Origin: Saturnia japonica
Lineage: Eukaryota; Arthropoda; Insecta; Lepidoptera; Saturniidae
Direction of reading: 5' to 3'
Assembly (NCBI GenBank): GCA_033032175.1
Contig: CM065325.1
Span: 10,692,930 to 10,756,929 of the forward strand
Length of the DNA: 64,000 bases
The notes below the pieces were generated by a model. The model was given only the letters and a program-made list of their open reading frames with translations, did no database searches and was not told the DNA's origin. Positions 25,882-38,400 of this stretch are shown piece after piece (positions within the stretch are counted from its first letter, which is position 1; every line of letters begins with the position of its first letter). Made by a program: the position numbers and the translations under genes.

Positions 25882-26092
25882 TATTTCTCGATGTCCTTTA
25901 CATGATCTAAACGCGTTTCCACCAAAGGAATTTTATAATCCCGGAGTATCTCTTCGAGGAGATATCGCGTACGTGATCAGAGTGATAAACTATCGCGAGC
26001 TACGGATGCCGAACGCGTCTATCCAAGTTGAAGAGCGTCGAATATGGTCACACATTACGCGAGTGAAACTGGCCATGCTTTGTTACCGGTAA
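25882..26092. other. Unidentified GC-richer block open on both strands
   Basis: About 70 codons are open on the plus strand, ending at TAA near 26092. On the minus strand a shorter frame ends LLEEILRDYKIPLVETRLDH then VKDIEKYFTYKKL and a stop. Composition is clearly richer in GC than the flanks. No family recognised. It may be a decayed exon or transposon piece. Confidence 0.25.
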
Positions 26093-27160
26093 TGCGCAAC
26101 GTCTGGTAATGAAGTACTTAGTATTAACTGCCGTGTTTACTTTATATGAATATATTATCTATCTATAACTATTAAGCTAAGGGTAAGTCTATAAGCATAT
26201 GATATCAGATTTTCAGCCAGAAGCAATTGTCACACTTACATGTATGAAGGCCGATATTATCAAAGGCCATGATAATTCTAATTAAAAATAGAACATTCTG
26301 TTTAACATCAGGCTTTCTGTTTAATACGAACTCCGCCCTGTATTTTTTATAGCAATAAATGACCTTCTTTGTATTATTCTTACTCATAGGATTAACAAGT
26401 TCAGTGGGCGTTTAAAAAGACATTCCTGGAATTATCTGGAGATATGATACTCGAACAATAATATTCAAGTTCCGTTGAACGAATATACTTTCATTAGCTT
26501 TGAAGGTGCTCTTATGTATCATTAGTGTCAGAGACACGCATACAAGGTTGTCATGATAATGCTTATATCCTAGTCTATTAGCGGTCGCAATATTTTTTAG
26601 TATGTATATAATGAGGTATACCATACGTACACGGTACAGAATGTTTCCATACCAAAAATAAAATAAAAAATTTGGATTATTACAAATATATTTATTAAAT
26701 CTCTTCTGTCAAACTTTTGGTTATAATCGGGAATCCAACTTTCTACTCTGTTACATGGAAGTTTTGTGTCCTGTGAACTGTGCCAATGTCGATGAAGTAT
26801 TGTGGATTAACAATTTATTGCTGCAATATATTATTGCATTTGACTTACATATTATTTTTACACTTGCGTTTTTGTGTACTATGACTAATTTTGTGAACAC
26901 ATCTGGATGTTTTAAGAATACGCTGATGGTTGATGTCATTGTTAGAAGGAAGGAAGGATAAATTTATGTTTATTAAAGGTAAGTATGTTTTGGTATATAA
27001 TAATTATATCAAACATTTATTATTAATAAACTTTTTGTTATACGTTATTTTACTGAAATTCTAACTAAATAATATTGAACACTAGAAGTTACTACGTTGT
27101 ACTCCATTATGTTTACAGGATTTTTGGAAGAAGAATATTGCCAATGGACATAATATTTTC
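26093..27160. other. AT-rich stretch without recognised features
   Basis: Short overlapping frames on both strands (26205-26387, 26412-26624, 26751-26961) show no domain. An AGGTAAGTATG donor-like site at 26979 has no convincing exon in front of it. Confidence 0.45.
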
Positions 27161-27169
27161 GGCTTACAA

Positions 27170-27250
27170 CCATCGACGCTGTTCAACCGAGTACTTATAT
27201 GTATACACTTGCTGTGTCCGCGACTTCATCCGCGTGGTATATTTCGTGTA
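27170..27250 (+). repeat. LINE-type 3' tail fragment
   Basis: CTGTGTCCGCGACTTCATCC then GCGTGGTATATTTCGT, the typical lepidopteran TGTCCGCGACTTC-TCCGCGTGG block, here only about 80 bp. Confidence 0.45.
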
Positions 27251-27921
27251 TGAAAAACAGTAACTAAATAAAAACCTTCCTCACCTTACGGTATTTGACC
27301 GGTATAAGCTATGAGAATACCCAAATAAAATAATTTTAAATGTTTACCGTCCTTTACGTTAGCTAATTTTATCTAATAACTTCATTTTTATAAACCGTTA
27401 ATATCCAGTGAATAATAATGCTTCATGTTATGTCTGTTTAGTGCAATTTAATCAAAATCTTAATAGCGCAAACACCAAACAACGACATCTATCGTATAAA
27501 ATTTTACATCGAATCGATATTTTAAACATTTAAAAATAATAATAAAAGCCCAGCCTTAGATAATTAATATAAGTGTTTACAGAAAATATACTTAAGTATG
27601 ATAATAAATGTCAAATCAATTTCATGATAATTAAACCAAGCCGTACAGCGCCATCTAGAATTACTCCTGGAAAATAAAAAAAAAACACGTTTAGATTTCT
27701 TGCTTTTTTTAAATTCCTTAAAGATAAAATAATTTGGTATCTTTTCACCTTGATTCACTAAATATTTATAATATATTACAAAATTACATATACACACATT
27801 CTTTTTTATATGTACATAACCTAATCGCAATTTATAGACCATACAAATGTCCATAAGAATAAAAATGAACCCTAACTGTACCTTCAGACTATAAACTACA
27901 ATCATACCTAATTTTATTATA

Positions 27922-28990
27922 CTGCAAGCAAAATGTCCACGAGACACAAGCTTACGCTCTACAAGATGTGCATCCGACCGATTATGACATATAGCTGCGT
28001 TGTGTTCGCACATATGTCAAAATATAATTGGGAACGCTTACAAGCTATCCAGAATAAGTTTCTTCACCGCCTTACCGGCGCCCCTTGGTATGTTCGTATG
28101 GAGGATCTCCATAGAGATATGGATCTTCCTTCGATACATGCCTATGCCAAACACCTTTCTCGCTATTATTTCGACACCGCGTCGAACCACGCGAATCGCC
28201 TAATAAAAGCGGCAGCTTCTTACGATCCCCACCCCAACGCCTGCCGGAGAAAACGCCGGCCGCGTAATATATTCACTGACCCGCTCGACCAAACCGAAAC
28301 AGCTAACGCGTTCTACGCCGCCGTCTCTCCAAACAGAGCGTGCCACCACCCACGCCCGCGTAACCACCGTTCTCTCCGCAGAGGACGGGCGGTCAACTTC
28401 GCTCCCGCACACCCGTCACGTCCACCCTCTCTAGCGGCAACCCAAGCCAAGGTCCGTTCCTCGGTGTGAAGCCCTTGGGTAAGGCAGCCGCCCGCGCGAT
28501 ACAAAGTGACACTATACGTGCAACACTTAGCTACCCACATACAACATTACACACGTATGAACACACACACGTGCACACCACACAGACACATAGGTTCTGT
28601 AAGGGACCTTTTTTTTTTCTTTTTTGCGCTAATTAGACTAATGCGCTAGTTAGTGTAGAAAAACCATTCCGATTATAAATACACATATGCATGGTGCACT
28701 CCTTCCTCCCAGGAGGAGGGGAATGTGCATATGAGTACATGTTAGTTAGTTCGAATTCTCGTAGGATTAGGGAATTAGTTAGATCGCGACCTTTTCGCAT
28801 TCGCGACGACCGCCCGAGCCGAGGTTCGGCCACTCTGGCACCCTCGTGCGGGTCGTCACAAACTTTCGCGGCTGAGTGCCCTAAGCGCTCGCCCCCAAGT
28901 CCGGTGAAGCTGTAAAAGCCGCAGCGGCTCTGTTCTAGGATAGGGCCCCTAAGGCTAACAGTGTAGTCAGTTCAAAAAAAAAAAAAAAAA
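27922..28990 (+). mobile_element. Jockey-type LINE, 5'-truncated copy (1069 bp)
   Basis: Nearly identical to the 3' part of the copy at 54818-57158, beginning at CTGCAAGCAAAATG (compare 56087) and ending in GTGTAGTCAGTTC plus an 18-base A-tail. It carries the last 178 codons of ORF2 and the whole 3' UTR. A weak 5-bp TTATA may be the target duplication. Microsatellite-like CACACACA runs lie in the 3' UTR. Confidence 0.88.
27933..28469 (+). pseudogene. LINE ORF2 C-terminus (5'-truncated)
   Basis: 178 codons, MSTRHKLTLYKMCIRPIMTY to the end, following the RT domain. The reverse-transcriptase motifs are absent, so it cannot act. Compared with the 54841-56619 frame it lacks one codon (AVSPN instead of ATVSPN), and AAG replaces the TAG stop, adding a few residues (KVRSSV). 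Confidence 0.85.
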
Positions 28991-29319
28991 TTATATTCGG
29001 TCCAGTAGGTTTTTGCGTGATGGGCGTTCAAGTTTACCGACAGACAGGCAGATAAAATTTTCAAAAACTATCGAAATGTGTTCTGTCCATGATTCTAAAT
29101 ACCTCCGTATTATTTTTTCTCAAATATCTTCAATGTATACAGATTTCGACTCTAATCTTTAGCATAAGTATAGATTGTATATCATCAAGAGTGAGAAGTA
29201 TATTTGCGGAATTAAAAAAAAAAAAAAAATGAATAGCGATATCTTTCTGTTTGATTTCGATAAAGGTATATATAATATGTACAAATAAGAATTTCGTAAT
29301 AATACTTAGAATAAATGAT

Positions 29320-29479
29320 GACTAACTACCTCAAGAAAGAGGATGAGACAAAATATTTTGTCTTTATAACCGACTTCAAAAAGAGAAGGTTCTAGTTTCG
29401 ATTGTTTATATATTTATAATTATTTATAGTTTTTCTATATTACCCGACTGCGGATGAGGAGGGTTATGTTTTTCGAGAC
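29320..29479 (+). repeat. Dispersed repeat with TAACCGACTTCAAAAAGAG
   Basis: The TTTATAACCGACTTCAAAAA / GAAGGTTCTA block and the following GACTGCGGATGAGGAGGGTT block are typical short interspersed remnants. Related TTAACCGACTTCAAnA blocks occur at 59457 and 35490. Confidence 0.45.
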
Positions 29480-30222
29480 TATGTACTAATGCAATGTCCT
29501 ACACAAAGTTGGTTCAAACGTTTTCATTCCGGAAATTTTGATTTTAAAGATGCACCTCGCTCTGGTCGCCCTGTTACGAATAAAATGGACGCCATTTTTG
29601 AAAAAGTGGAGCAAGATCGGCATATCAGTAGTTACAATGTAGCTGAAGAACTGGAAATTGACCACAAAACAACTTTAACTCATTTGAAGAAAGCTAGTTT
29701 TTGCAAAAAGCTCGATATTTAGGTGCCACACGACCTCACTGAAAGAAACCTAATGAATCGTGTACTCATTTGCGATTTATTATTGAAACTTAATGAAACC
29801 GAGCCGTTTTTGAAGAGATTGATAACTGGCGATGAAAAGTGAATCACGTACTACAAGAACTTGTGAAAATGGTTTTGGTCTACGGTCGACCAGGTTTCAC
29901 AGCCTCTGGCTAAACATGGGCTAACTCGAAATAAGGTGATGCTGTGTGTATGGTAGGACTGGAAGGGTTTTTACTGTCCGGCAAAACTATCGATTCGGAT
30001 CTCTACTGCCAACAAATGATGAAATTAAAGGAAGCAGTTGAGAGAAAGCGGCCGGAATTAATCAACAGGAAGGGTGTGGTCTTTCATCACGATAACGCTA
30101 GACCACACACATCTTTAGTCACTCAGCCAAAATTAATAGAGTTTGGCTGGGAGGTGTTAAGGGCATCCACTATATAGCCCTGACCTTGCACCTTCAGATT
30201 TTCACCTGTTTCGGTCAATTCA
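29480..30222 (+). pseudogene. Mariner transposase, decayed and 5'-truncated
   Basis: Tc1/mariner transposases cut and paste DNA through a DDD catalytic triad (D,D34D in mariner). The plus strand reads SWFKRFHSGNFDFKDAPRSG, VEQDRHISSYNVAEELEIDH, VPHDLTERNLMNRVLICDLL, LKRLITGDEK, GVVFHHDNARPHTS and, after a one-base shift near 30160, HPLYSPDLAPSDFHLFRSIQ. All three catalytic Asp positions can be located (ITGDE, HHDN, SPDLAPSD). The frame is broken by TAG after LDI at 29722, a TGA right after GDEK (where Trp is expected), TGA after KNL, and the frameshift. The N-terminus and both inverted repeats are missing, and a T-run follows the 3' end. Not functional. Confidence 0.9.
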
Positions 30223-31039
30223 ATATAGTTTTTTTTTTTTTAATCGCGGGCTGGTCGTAGGATTTAAAAGACACGTTTATCGATTTGGGGTCCGTGAATA
30301 CAAACAGAGTGCCATAATTATTTTACTTTTGGTGTACTATAATGAGGGTTACTTGCGAGCTGGATAATCGCAGGATTTACTGGTATAAACTCTGAATATA
30401 ACTACTTAAAAGTTGGAACTATGTACCTATGCTGTGTTGAAGTCAAAGCGATCTATTCTAATGCTATATTTACAATACTTTCTCTTAAATGCGTCAATAT
30501 CTGCTTTGTTTCTAACTGGAATAATGTGTTTGTTAAACAATGTTTTGCAAAGTAATATTGTTTACATCATAAACTTAGACTGTTAATTTTAAAATTAATA
30601 TTCTTTCGACCTTGATAAGCTGTATTAACACATTGACTATATATAGTTTGAGCACACGTTTTTGTTAAATATTAATTTGTTTTAATCATAATTTGATGAA
30701 TAACTTCAATGCACTTGGTCGTAAATACGTATAAAACCAAGAACAAAGGTTAGATGAATATAATAAATCAATAGGCGTCGTGGCGTCATCATTCCTATCT
30801 GTAAACACCACGATAAAAGCCACCAGTACATAGGCTGATACTGACAGGCAGTGCGACGAAGCGAGACATTATGAGGACTTTCCACTATATGTAGTTGTTT
30901 AGCATGAGCATCATGAGAATCCAGCATGAGTTTAAACAAATTATTTGTTTTTACTAAATTTATTTTTCAAACAGATCACTCCAGTGGTCGACGGAGCTAT
31001 TTACGTAGATACGGTTAATTGGATACCATGTAAATATCT
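30223..31039. other. AT-rich stretch without recognised features
   Basis: Nothing recognised. The minus-strand frame 30706-30939 has no domain. Confidence 0.5.
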
Positions 31040-31180
31040 TCTTCTTGTTCTAATATATAACAGACAACCTTCATATTAGACCAGCGGATAATCCTGTAAA
31101 GTTTGGTAGCGATCGGATCAATGTTCCCTATGGTCAAACAGCACAGCAACGCGTGGCCGGGTTTGCTAGTACTTTATGGG
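31040..31180 (-). repeat. LINE-type 3' tail fragment
   Basis: On the minus strand: CTAGCAAACCCGGCCACGCG, TTTGACCATAGGGAACATTG, then ATCCGATCGCTACCAAACTT. Typical non-coding LINE tail. Confidence 0.45.
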
Positions 31181-31704
31181 AATAAATATCTGTAGATGAC
31201 TTGTGAATAAAATGGTTTTAATCGAACGATTTAAAAATATATGTAAACAACTACAGAAGCGATCCATATGAATGTGCCATCACGCAACAATTGCTTTACG
31301 AATTCTGAGTGTCTGATATAGTTTCATATTATTTGCTTGCCCTATTATTATTGTTTGTTAGTAACAATACTTAGTATATTTTTTATGAGCCCTTTGAATG
31401 CGTGGTTTCTTGATTCTTAAATATTTCGTTTTTACGAGTCGGGGAAGGTCATCAAAACGCAATAAAACATTATATTATCGTTGTCTCGTTTCAGACGAGT
31501 TTAAACGTTCAATTTTAACGTTCTTTTGTTGGTGGTCCCTTGTGATAAGGTTTTTAATGTCATTGAGTTTAATGTCGTGAAAGTGTTGCAACCATGTTTG
31601 TTTTGTTTCCAAGTTGTAACTTGTAACTGTCAGTTGCTTAAATTACTGCCTTTAATCCGTGGTTTATTCTGTACTGATTGGAATATCTTTATGAGAATTT
31701 TTTA

Positions 31705-32060
31705 TTATATTGTGCTACCTATGCCCCACAGTTTCATCAGTGTTAAATTTATTCGACCAACTCCCCATGGTGCCGTCGCCAACGCACCTAGGTAGCCTAT
31801 CGTTGTTCTCACTTCTCGTATTTCCCTACAGCTTTCCAGATTGCTTGACGTTCATGGTTACTGCTCCGCTCCTTAGTGTAATGGCATGAAGTTATATAGC
31901 CTATAACCTTCCTCAATAAATCGACTATAAAATATAAAAACAGTTTGTCAAATCCTACAAATCAGATTTGAAAAAATGTTTTTCAGATGTTCATGTGTTT
32001 TCATGCGTTCCAGAGATTTGCACGTTCAAATAAACAAAAAATCTTAATTATACTTATAAT
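31705..32060 (+). repeat. LINE-type 3' tail, GCCCCAC family, long copy
   Basis: Contains CTATGCCCCACAGTTTCATC, GTGCCGTCGCCAACGCACC, TTCCAGATTGCTTGACGTTC, ATAGCCTATAACCTTCCTCA and an end in GTTCAAATAAACAAA. Shares most of these with 40350-40600 and the first blocks with 7478-7600. Confidence 0.55.
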
Positions 32061-32690
32061 ACTAGCGAGCCACCTCAGCTTCGCACGGGTGCAATTTACA
32101 AAGTGGTGTAATTTGTTTTTAAAAAAGAATGTTCGATTGATTTAAAGTTTATATTTGGGTGGCAGCAACAGTGCGATGCCGGCGTAACCGTTTTGCTGCG
32201 AAGGATTTCTTTGGTTGCGCGTAATTTTGAACCATGATATTATCTTCTACGGTATTAATTTAAATGTAAAGTACAGTTTTATTCTACATTAAATTACCAA
32301 GTTACCGAACGCATTTTTCTGGATAAGGATTAATACAGAATTGCTAAAGCTTCGCAAAGAAGTTAAGCAAATGGTTACTGTAAGTTAAACTTAGGAGATA
32401 GACATATGCCATCGCGGATTTTTCTCTAAGCTTTCTGAAGAACTACAATTCTTCAGTATATTGCTTTAATGTATCTCTTAAGGTAGACTAACAGCGTAAT
32501 ATAAGCGTCCGCAAAAGGGTTTTTTGACAACTTGATTACATAACATTGTATATACTAATCACCGTAAAAAAATTCTAAATGACAGTGAAAACCTTATAAA
32601 AATCCGTTGTATGGATTAGAAGACATAACCGAACAAACAGACAGACGCAGATAGCGACATTCTTCTATAATATGTATAGATATAGATGAT
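32061..32690 (+). repeat. Second LINE-type tail (CTAGCGAGCCACCTCAGCTT)
   Basis: Starts immediately after the preceding repeat with TACTAGCGAGCCACCTCAGC then TTCGCACGGGTGCAA and runs to ACAGACAGACGCAGATAGCG near 32650. Two repeats of different families lie end to end, suggesting insertion of one into the tail of the other. Non-coding. Confidence 0.5.
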
Positions 32691-34455
32691 TGATGTCAAT
32701 TTTTTTTATATAGATAATGTTTTACTTTCCAAGTTTACTTAGATCGTTTTTTTTTATCATGACACAGCGTAGCTCGGTCTACCATATACTGACTGCTAAT
32801 TGAAGGTAATTCGCTACAACGAATTATATGGTGCAGTTGAAGGATAGTCAATCGACCGCGTCGTATATTTGACTCCGGCTTGACTGTTCTGGTCCGTTGA
32901 TTATTGCATGTTTGTCATCGAGGCATTGATAACGTAGCAAGTTTTTTAGTTGAAGTTGAGTAATCCTGTTTATGTCTATTTCGTTTTAAAACGGAGTTGA
33001 AAAGAAAATATAACTCGAATATGAAATCAAATTGAGGATAAAATAACAAATTATTATGTAAATGTTTACGTTCAATCTACAAGTAAACTGGGAAATTTTA
33101 ACGTATTATTAGAATGACTAGTTCACTGTTTTATCATTTAAATTCATTCATAACAATTAATGATTCATTGAATTAGAACTTATTGTAACTGTATCAGCAT
33201 TATTTTTTTTCTAATGTTCTTGTGAGTCATACAGTGCAATTAGATGTTACGATTGTACTGTATCCCTCAAACCAGCTTCACGGTGACTCACGCCGACGGA
33301 AGCAAAATAAATGTACTGAAAACCAGTTTAGTTTGACCTCTGTTGCCATGTCATGCTTCGTTTCAGGGTTGTCATAAAAACGTATTATTATTTATTTATT
33401 CGACTATAAATAAACGTTTATGATATACAGAATTGGTTGAGAATGACCTAGTATTAGTATGGACTTAATATGGACGTCGAAGTTAATATTAATATTTTAT
33501 TTGCCTATATTTTTAATAGAAAACAGAAATTATTCATAATTACATTAGTAGGCTGCCTAATCTTTGTACGAATCCTCTTGTATAATGACATTAATGACAA
33601 ATTGCACGTGCAGCGCAGCATCGTACACGTGATAGAAGTCAAGCTTCTTAAAAAGAGAGACGGATAACCTAAAGTATGACTTAGATATTCTTTCTACGTT
33701 ATATCTTTCTTTTTTCTCTTGTAACGAAATATGCCTAAACGTGACAGGTCCTTGAAATTTCATTCTCAATGCTCGTCCAAATATCGAATCGCCACCTAAG
33801 AAGTATCACTTCATACACATACATACACTTATTATGCACTAAGTGAGTTCATTATTGTCATAAAAAATCAGTGTATGTAAATATTAACAACCCTAACTAC
33901 AACCCACTCTTAAAAATATTCAATAAATAAAGAGAAGCACTAGATCTCCTGTAGGTTCAATTTGTTTTGTTACATTGTAAGCAACTGTGACGTCAGAGGC
34001 AAAGTTGTCAGGTTTTGTCTTTTTTTGTTAGTCGCGCATCGTTGAGTGACGACATTTTTTATTCGATTTTATTACAAGCAGAGTGTCTGTAGTTGGCGGC
34101 GCTGATTAATGAAACAGAAAATGTGGCCAATAAACTTTCCCTACGGATTTGGCTTGAAGACGCATCGTTACTCTGAATTCTTTGTTTCGAAAGTCAAAGG
34201 AAAGCGCTTCGTTAAATTACTATACGATCAGAAATGACTAGTGTCTGTCTTGTTGTTAATATTAATTTTTTTAAAGAATTGTATTTAGAAGAAAGATTGT
34301 TATTATTTGAACATTTGTATGTGGACAATATTAAAACAACTCTGGACTTTAGAGAGAAACAAAACCTGATATTGCTAAAAATATATGATGTAAATAAAAT
34401 AAAATACATCAAATTACAATGATATGTTGGATTACATGACACCAATCGCCATCAG
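32691..34455. other. Gene-free stretch
   Basis: A GC-richer block at 33255-33365 and another at 33975-34110 have no recognised coding or repeat match. Frames at 33470-33667 and 34212-34445 are AT-driven. Confidence 0.45.
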
Positions 34456-34459
34456 CAGG

Positions 34460-34700
34460 GACTCGCACCTTGGAATCTAAATGGTAGCGGACAGTCCGGT
34501 TTCAGAGGAGTTTCCCCGCGAACGCTCCGTATGTAGAATGAGCTCTCTGAAAAGGTTTTCCCAGTTTACTGCAATATAGGAACCTTCAAGAGGGTAGTAA
34601 ACAGGGGTTTAAAGGGTCGCCAACGCGAATGTGATTGTTGTAATGTTGCAAGCGTCCATTGGCTGCAGTGAACGCTTACTAGAAATGAATATAAATAATA
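34460..34700 (+). mobile_element. LINE relic: end of ORF2 and 3' tail
   Basis: The plus strand reads GTFKRVVNRGLKGRQRECD (about 34579-34635), the FKR-VNR-LKGRQR pattern at the end of a LINE ORF2. It is preceded by the common block TTTCAGAGGAGTTTCCCCGC and followed by GCAAGCGTCCATTGGCTGCA. 5' truncated and decayed. Confidence 0.6.
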
Positions 34701-34880
34701 TACCCCATATTTTACTTAGAGTACTTAGACCTGTACTTGGACTTGCACTTTTACTTAGTACTTATAGTGTATCGAGTTTCTTGTCGGATGTTCTTGAACC
34801 GGTAGTAGTGTATTGACATTCACAAGTACCTTTTTAGGGCCTAAATTGAATAAAACATTTTAGATTTTTGCTAGCATCAT

Positions 34881-35150
34881 TAGGTTTAGTGTTATGACCA
34901 CGATCTCACCTGATATGAACTAGATGGTAGCACGCTAAGCCTAGTGGAAGACTGGAACACACCTATTGGTGCTTGGTGACAGTTTTTCAATTTCAGAGTG
35001 GTAGCTTTAGCCAAGCGGGCATTAGAAAAAGCCCTACCACCCTGCTATGGTTTCAGCACGATGTTTTCCTTCACAGTAAGCTCGGGCTCAATGCAGGGTT
35101 TCGATCTCACGTCGATCGACGCGTCGTCCGTTCAAGCTACCAATAAGCCA
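34881..35150 (-). mobile_element. SINE-like element upstream of kindlin exon A
   Basis: Minus-strand copy of the family at 5113-5433: head GGTAGCTTGAACGG.., CGATCGACGTGAGATCGAAA; body CACCAATAGGTGTGTTCC; end CTAAACCTAA. It ends about 75 bp before the exon A acceptor. Confidence 0.6.
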
Positions 35151-35225
35151 GTTTTTTATCTTTCACTTGTTAATGCAACTTTATAAGATGGTATAAATTA
35201 ATTAGTATTTCATCTTGATTTCCAG

Positions 35226-35459
35226 AATTCAAAAAGGACTGGTCAGATCATGCACTCTGGTGGCCCACTCGCAACAAATGGCTCTCCCGGCCAAAACACA
35301 CTCTGGACCAATACGGAGTCCACGCCGACGCCGCCCTCCATTTCACACCGATGCACAAACCCATCCGGATCCAACTGCCCGATTTGAGATGCATCGACTG
35401 CAAGATTGACTTCTCTATCGACACATTCAGTGCTGTTGTTCATCTTTGTAAAAGTCTTG
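35226..35459 (+). CDS. Fit1: Kindlin exon A (F0 domain)
   Basis: Acceptor TTTCCAG before 35226, donor GTAAGT at 35460. The first two bases finish a split codon and the last base starts another. It encodes the conserved kindlin F0 stretch [11 protein letters not shown], then a WL..TLDQYGV..DA.LHFTP-like core. This is the first kindlin exon that can be placed in the window. Confidence 0.95.
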
Positions 35460-38400
35460 GTAAGTAAAACCATTTAAATCCCCTTTTTAATCGACTTCAA
35501 AAAAAATAAAAGTCATTTGCTTCCTTCGTATAATTAAAAAATACAAGACCAATTTTTTATGTTTTTATACTGGAGTAACCTGGATACTTCTGGAAGATTT
35601 TAGACCAAAAAAGGGTACTATTCCTTTCTACATACGACTTATAAATAAACATTCACATTTATAAATTTATTTATTAACAATTGTTTGCACTACATTTTCC
35701 AATAACTAAAACTGTCTAATTAAATTTACAGCTATTATTATGGTTTCTATGTATTTTGTTTCAAAAACGAAAGTGCAATTCAAGAATACAATATAAAATT
35801 AAATCAACATTATAAAATGCGTCATTGGACTCATTAGTCACCAACTAGCTAAACGGATAAACAAAAGCAGACTGCTCTTTTTAATGTTATTTACTTTTAC
35901 AATTTGATATCCAGCTCCTAGGGGCTTTTCACAGTGGTGTCTATAGATCGGCTTGTTAACTGCAACTGTTGGTTGCTCATTTCTTAGCGATTGTCGCTAT
36001 TTTTTGGATTTTAAATTACTCTTATGATAAATATAAATGCAATTATTTTGACGAGCGCACATAAAAAGAGAGTTGAAAATGCACGATAATATTTTTACTT
36101 CGTGATCTCATTTTAAAAACAGACTATATGAGTAAAAAATTAGTTTTTGTATAGATTTAGGATTATCGTAAACAACTTTTAATATGCGTTTGTTTTTTAT
36201 GTATATAACTTTGTAGATGATTTATCTGTTTTACGGTTTCGTTTTATACCCTTTTACGGGAAATACTAAAATATTGCAGCCAGGTATTCTGATTTTATGA
36301 CTTAAACGGGTGTCTAAAATTTCCGACCCGTCGTAAATGTGAAGCATGGCAGCTGTTAGCTAAAACAATATCAGCAATTTGTCTACATTTAGATTGCTTA
36401 CTTTGTTAAAATTTACAACTTACTGGTCTTGCGTATTCATTTTGTCTAGACACATAGTTCAATTATAATCTGTTATTAATGTATTATTCTTTAGAGATTT
36501 TAGTCTCCCAATTTGTTTTGGAGTAAATTATATTGCAATTAAAATTATGTAGGTTATAAAGTACTATAAACTATAAAGTACTATAAAAATATCCTTTAGC
36601 GTGTATTCATATCACATTAATACAAATGATTAGGATATTTCTTTATATGATGGTCAGTCAATTCACGGACAAAATATTTCTGTAAAATATATGTTTAGGG
36701 CTTTGCTGTAATTTGTGTGTTTATGTTGTCAGTGTAACCCACCGAAGTTATTAGGATTAAATTAATCATGGATGTGACGGTTAACACATCAGCATAAAAT
36801 CGAATGTTAAATTTGATGCTAAAATTAATTGAATTTTTCTTCGTGTCGGCACAGGTTGTATTAAAATTATAAATAAAACGTGTCGCGATGAAATGATCGA
36901 CGCGTCTGTAAAGGGACTAACTGCCCAGGGTGCGCCGGATGTACCGCACTCGTGAAGACTCTTTTCATGCATTTGAATGGATTAATAATATCCGAGGCGC
37001 TCTGCTTTTCCATGGATGTCATTCTTAACGTTTCTATTGTGTATTCTCTTGAGGCAGATGAAAATATGTTTTGTTCTCGTTATATTCTTTCTGATTTGTT
37101 GTATTTATAGGAATAAGACACCCCGAAGAGCTTTCACTGTGCTACCCGCTGGAAGCTTCACATCTGAAACAGAATTACCAGAACTTAAAAGAAGCCAAAA
37201 GATTAAAGAATACTCAACCACCTGATACGAACACATTTATAGCAGCAACTAGAGGCTCTTCGAATAGTTTGGACAGGTCCAATGGAGGAAGTCCAGCGAC
37301 GCCACCACCACCGAGATCGCTATCAGCTACGCCAGTTGCTTCACAACAGGTGCATTTTCATTGCTTATTGTTTTTTTTTTTTGCTAACATTACTACGTGT
37401 CTATTCCTTAGAAAACATTATTATTTGCAGTAAATATTAAACTTGTCATAACCATAATATTTAAAAACACAAGTGTTGGGTGCATAATATATCTAACTAG
37501 CAAATCGATGCGAATATTTCGCACATTATAACATACTATTACGCCTGTATCCCCGGAGGGTTAGGCAGAGGTGTACTAATGTACACCCACAGTTCGCCGG
37601 GTATTTTTTAGGTCCCGTGTATTATGGGACGAGCCTATTGCCATTAATCGGGCACAAATCCAAACTCCGAGCTGCTAATGAGGCATTTTATAGAATTATA
37701 ACTGACTAATAATTGTTAATAATGTTTAATCATTTTTAAAGAAAACAATTTCGTCAATAGCAAAAAATATAAGCTTTAAAATGATGGTTGAATCATTAAT
37801 TTTGATGAAGAATAAAGGGAGATATGACATTGCCACAAACAAAACCTTGGAGAAATAATATATAGTGATAACATTTATTATCCATATTAAAAGTTCGAGT
37901 GCCTAATTACTGATCTATCATAGTTTTGTTACTATTAGACTAGGATTTAGCTGTGAGTTCGCAACAAATATTCTCCTTTTCCACATCTTTATAATCTCGT
38001 ATTGGAACATTCTAGAATGGCACACTCCGTCGTTACGGTAACCACATCTACAGCACACAGAGTGATGGGTCTAGTGATGGTGGTTACTGCGGAACCCCAC
38101 CTCGAGCTGCGTCCTTCGATGCCCTCGATTCCCTTACTGAACTGTCACTGGCCGAGTCACCGATGGAGCCCGATACTCAGGCACGGGAATCTCTTCTCTC
38201 GCCGAAATCACTCCTCGAAAAGGCCAGGATGAACGTTGGGTATGTTACATAATATTGCACTAGATATTAATTTTATTCCAGTTTTAAACACATTTTTTAC
38301 GTATTTGTGTTACCTAAGAATAGTATTGAAGTTTTTGGAAGGACCTTGATCTGTCATGTTGTGGTTTTTATTGCATGTATTTTAAAAACTTAGGTTATAC

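Noticed and set aside
26751..26961. Overlapping 62- and 68-codon frames on opposite strands
   Set aside because: No domain, no splice support and no repeat match; kept only as part of a gene-free stretch.
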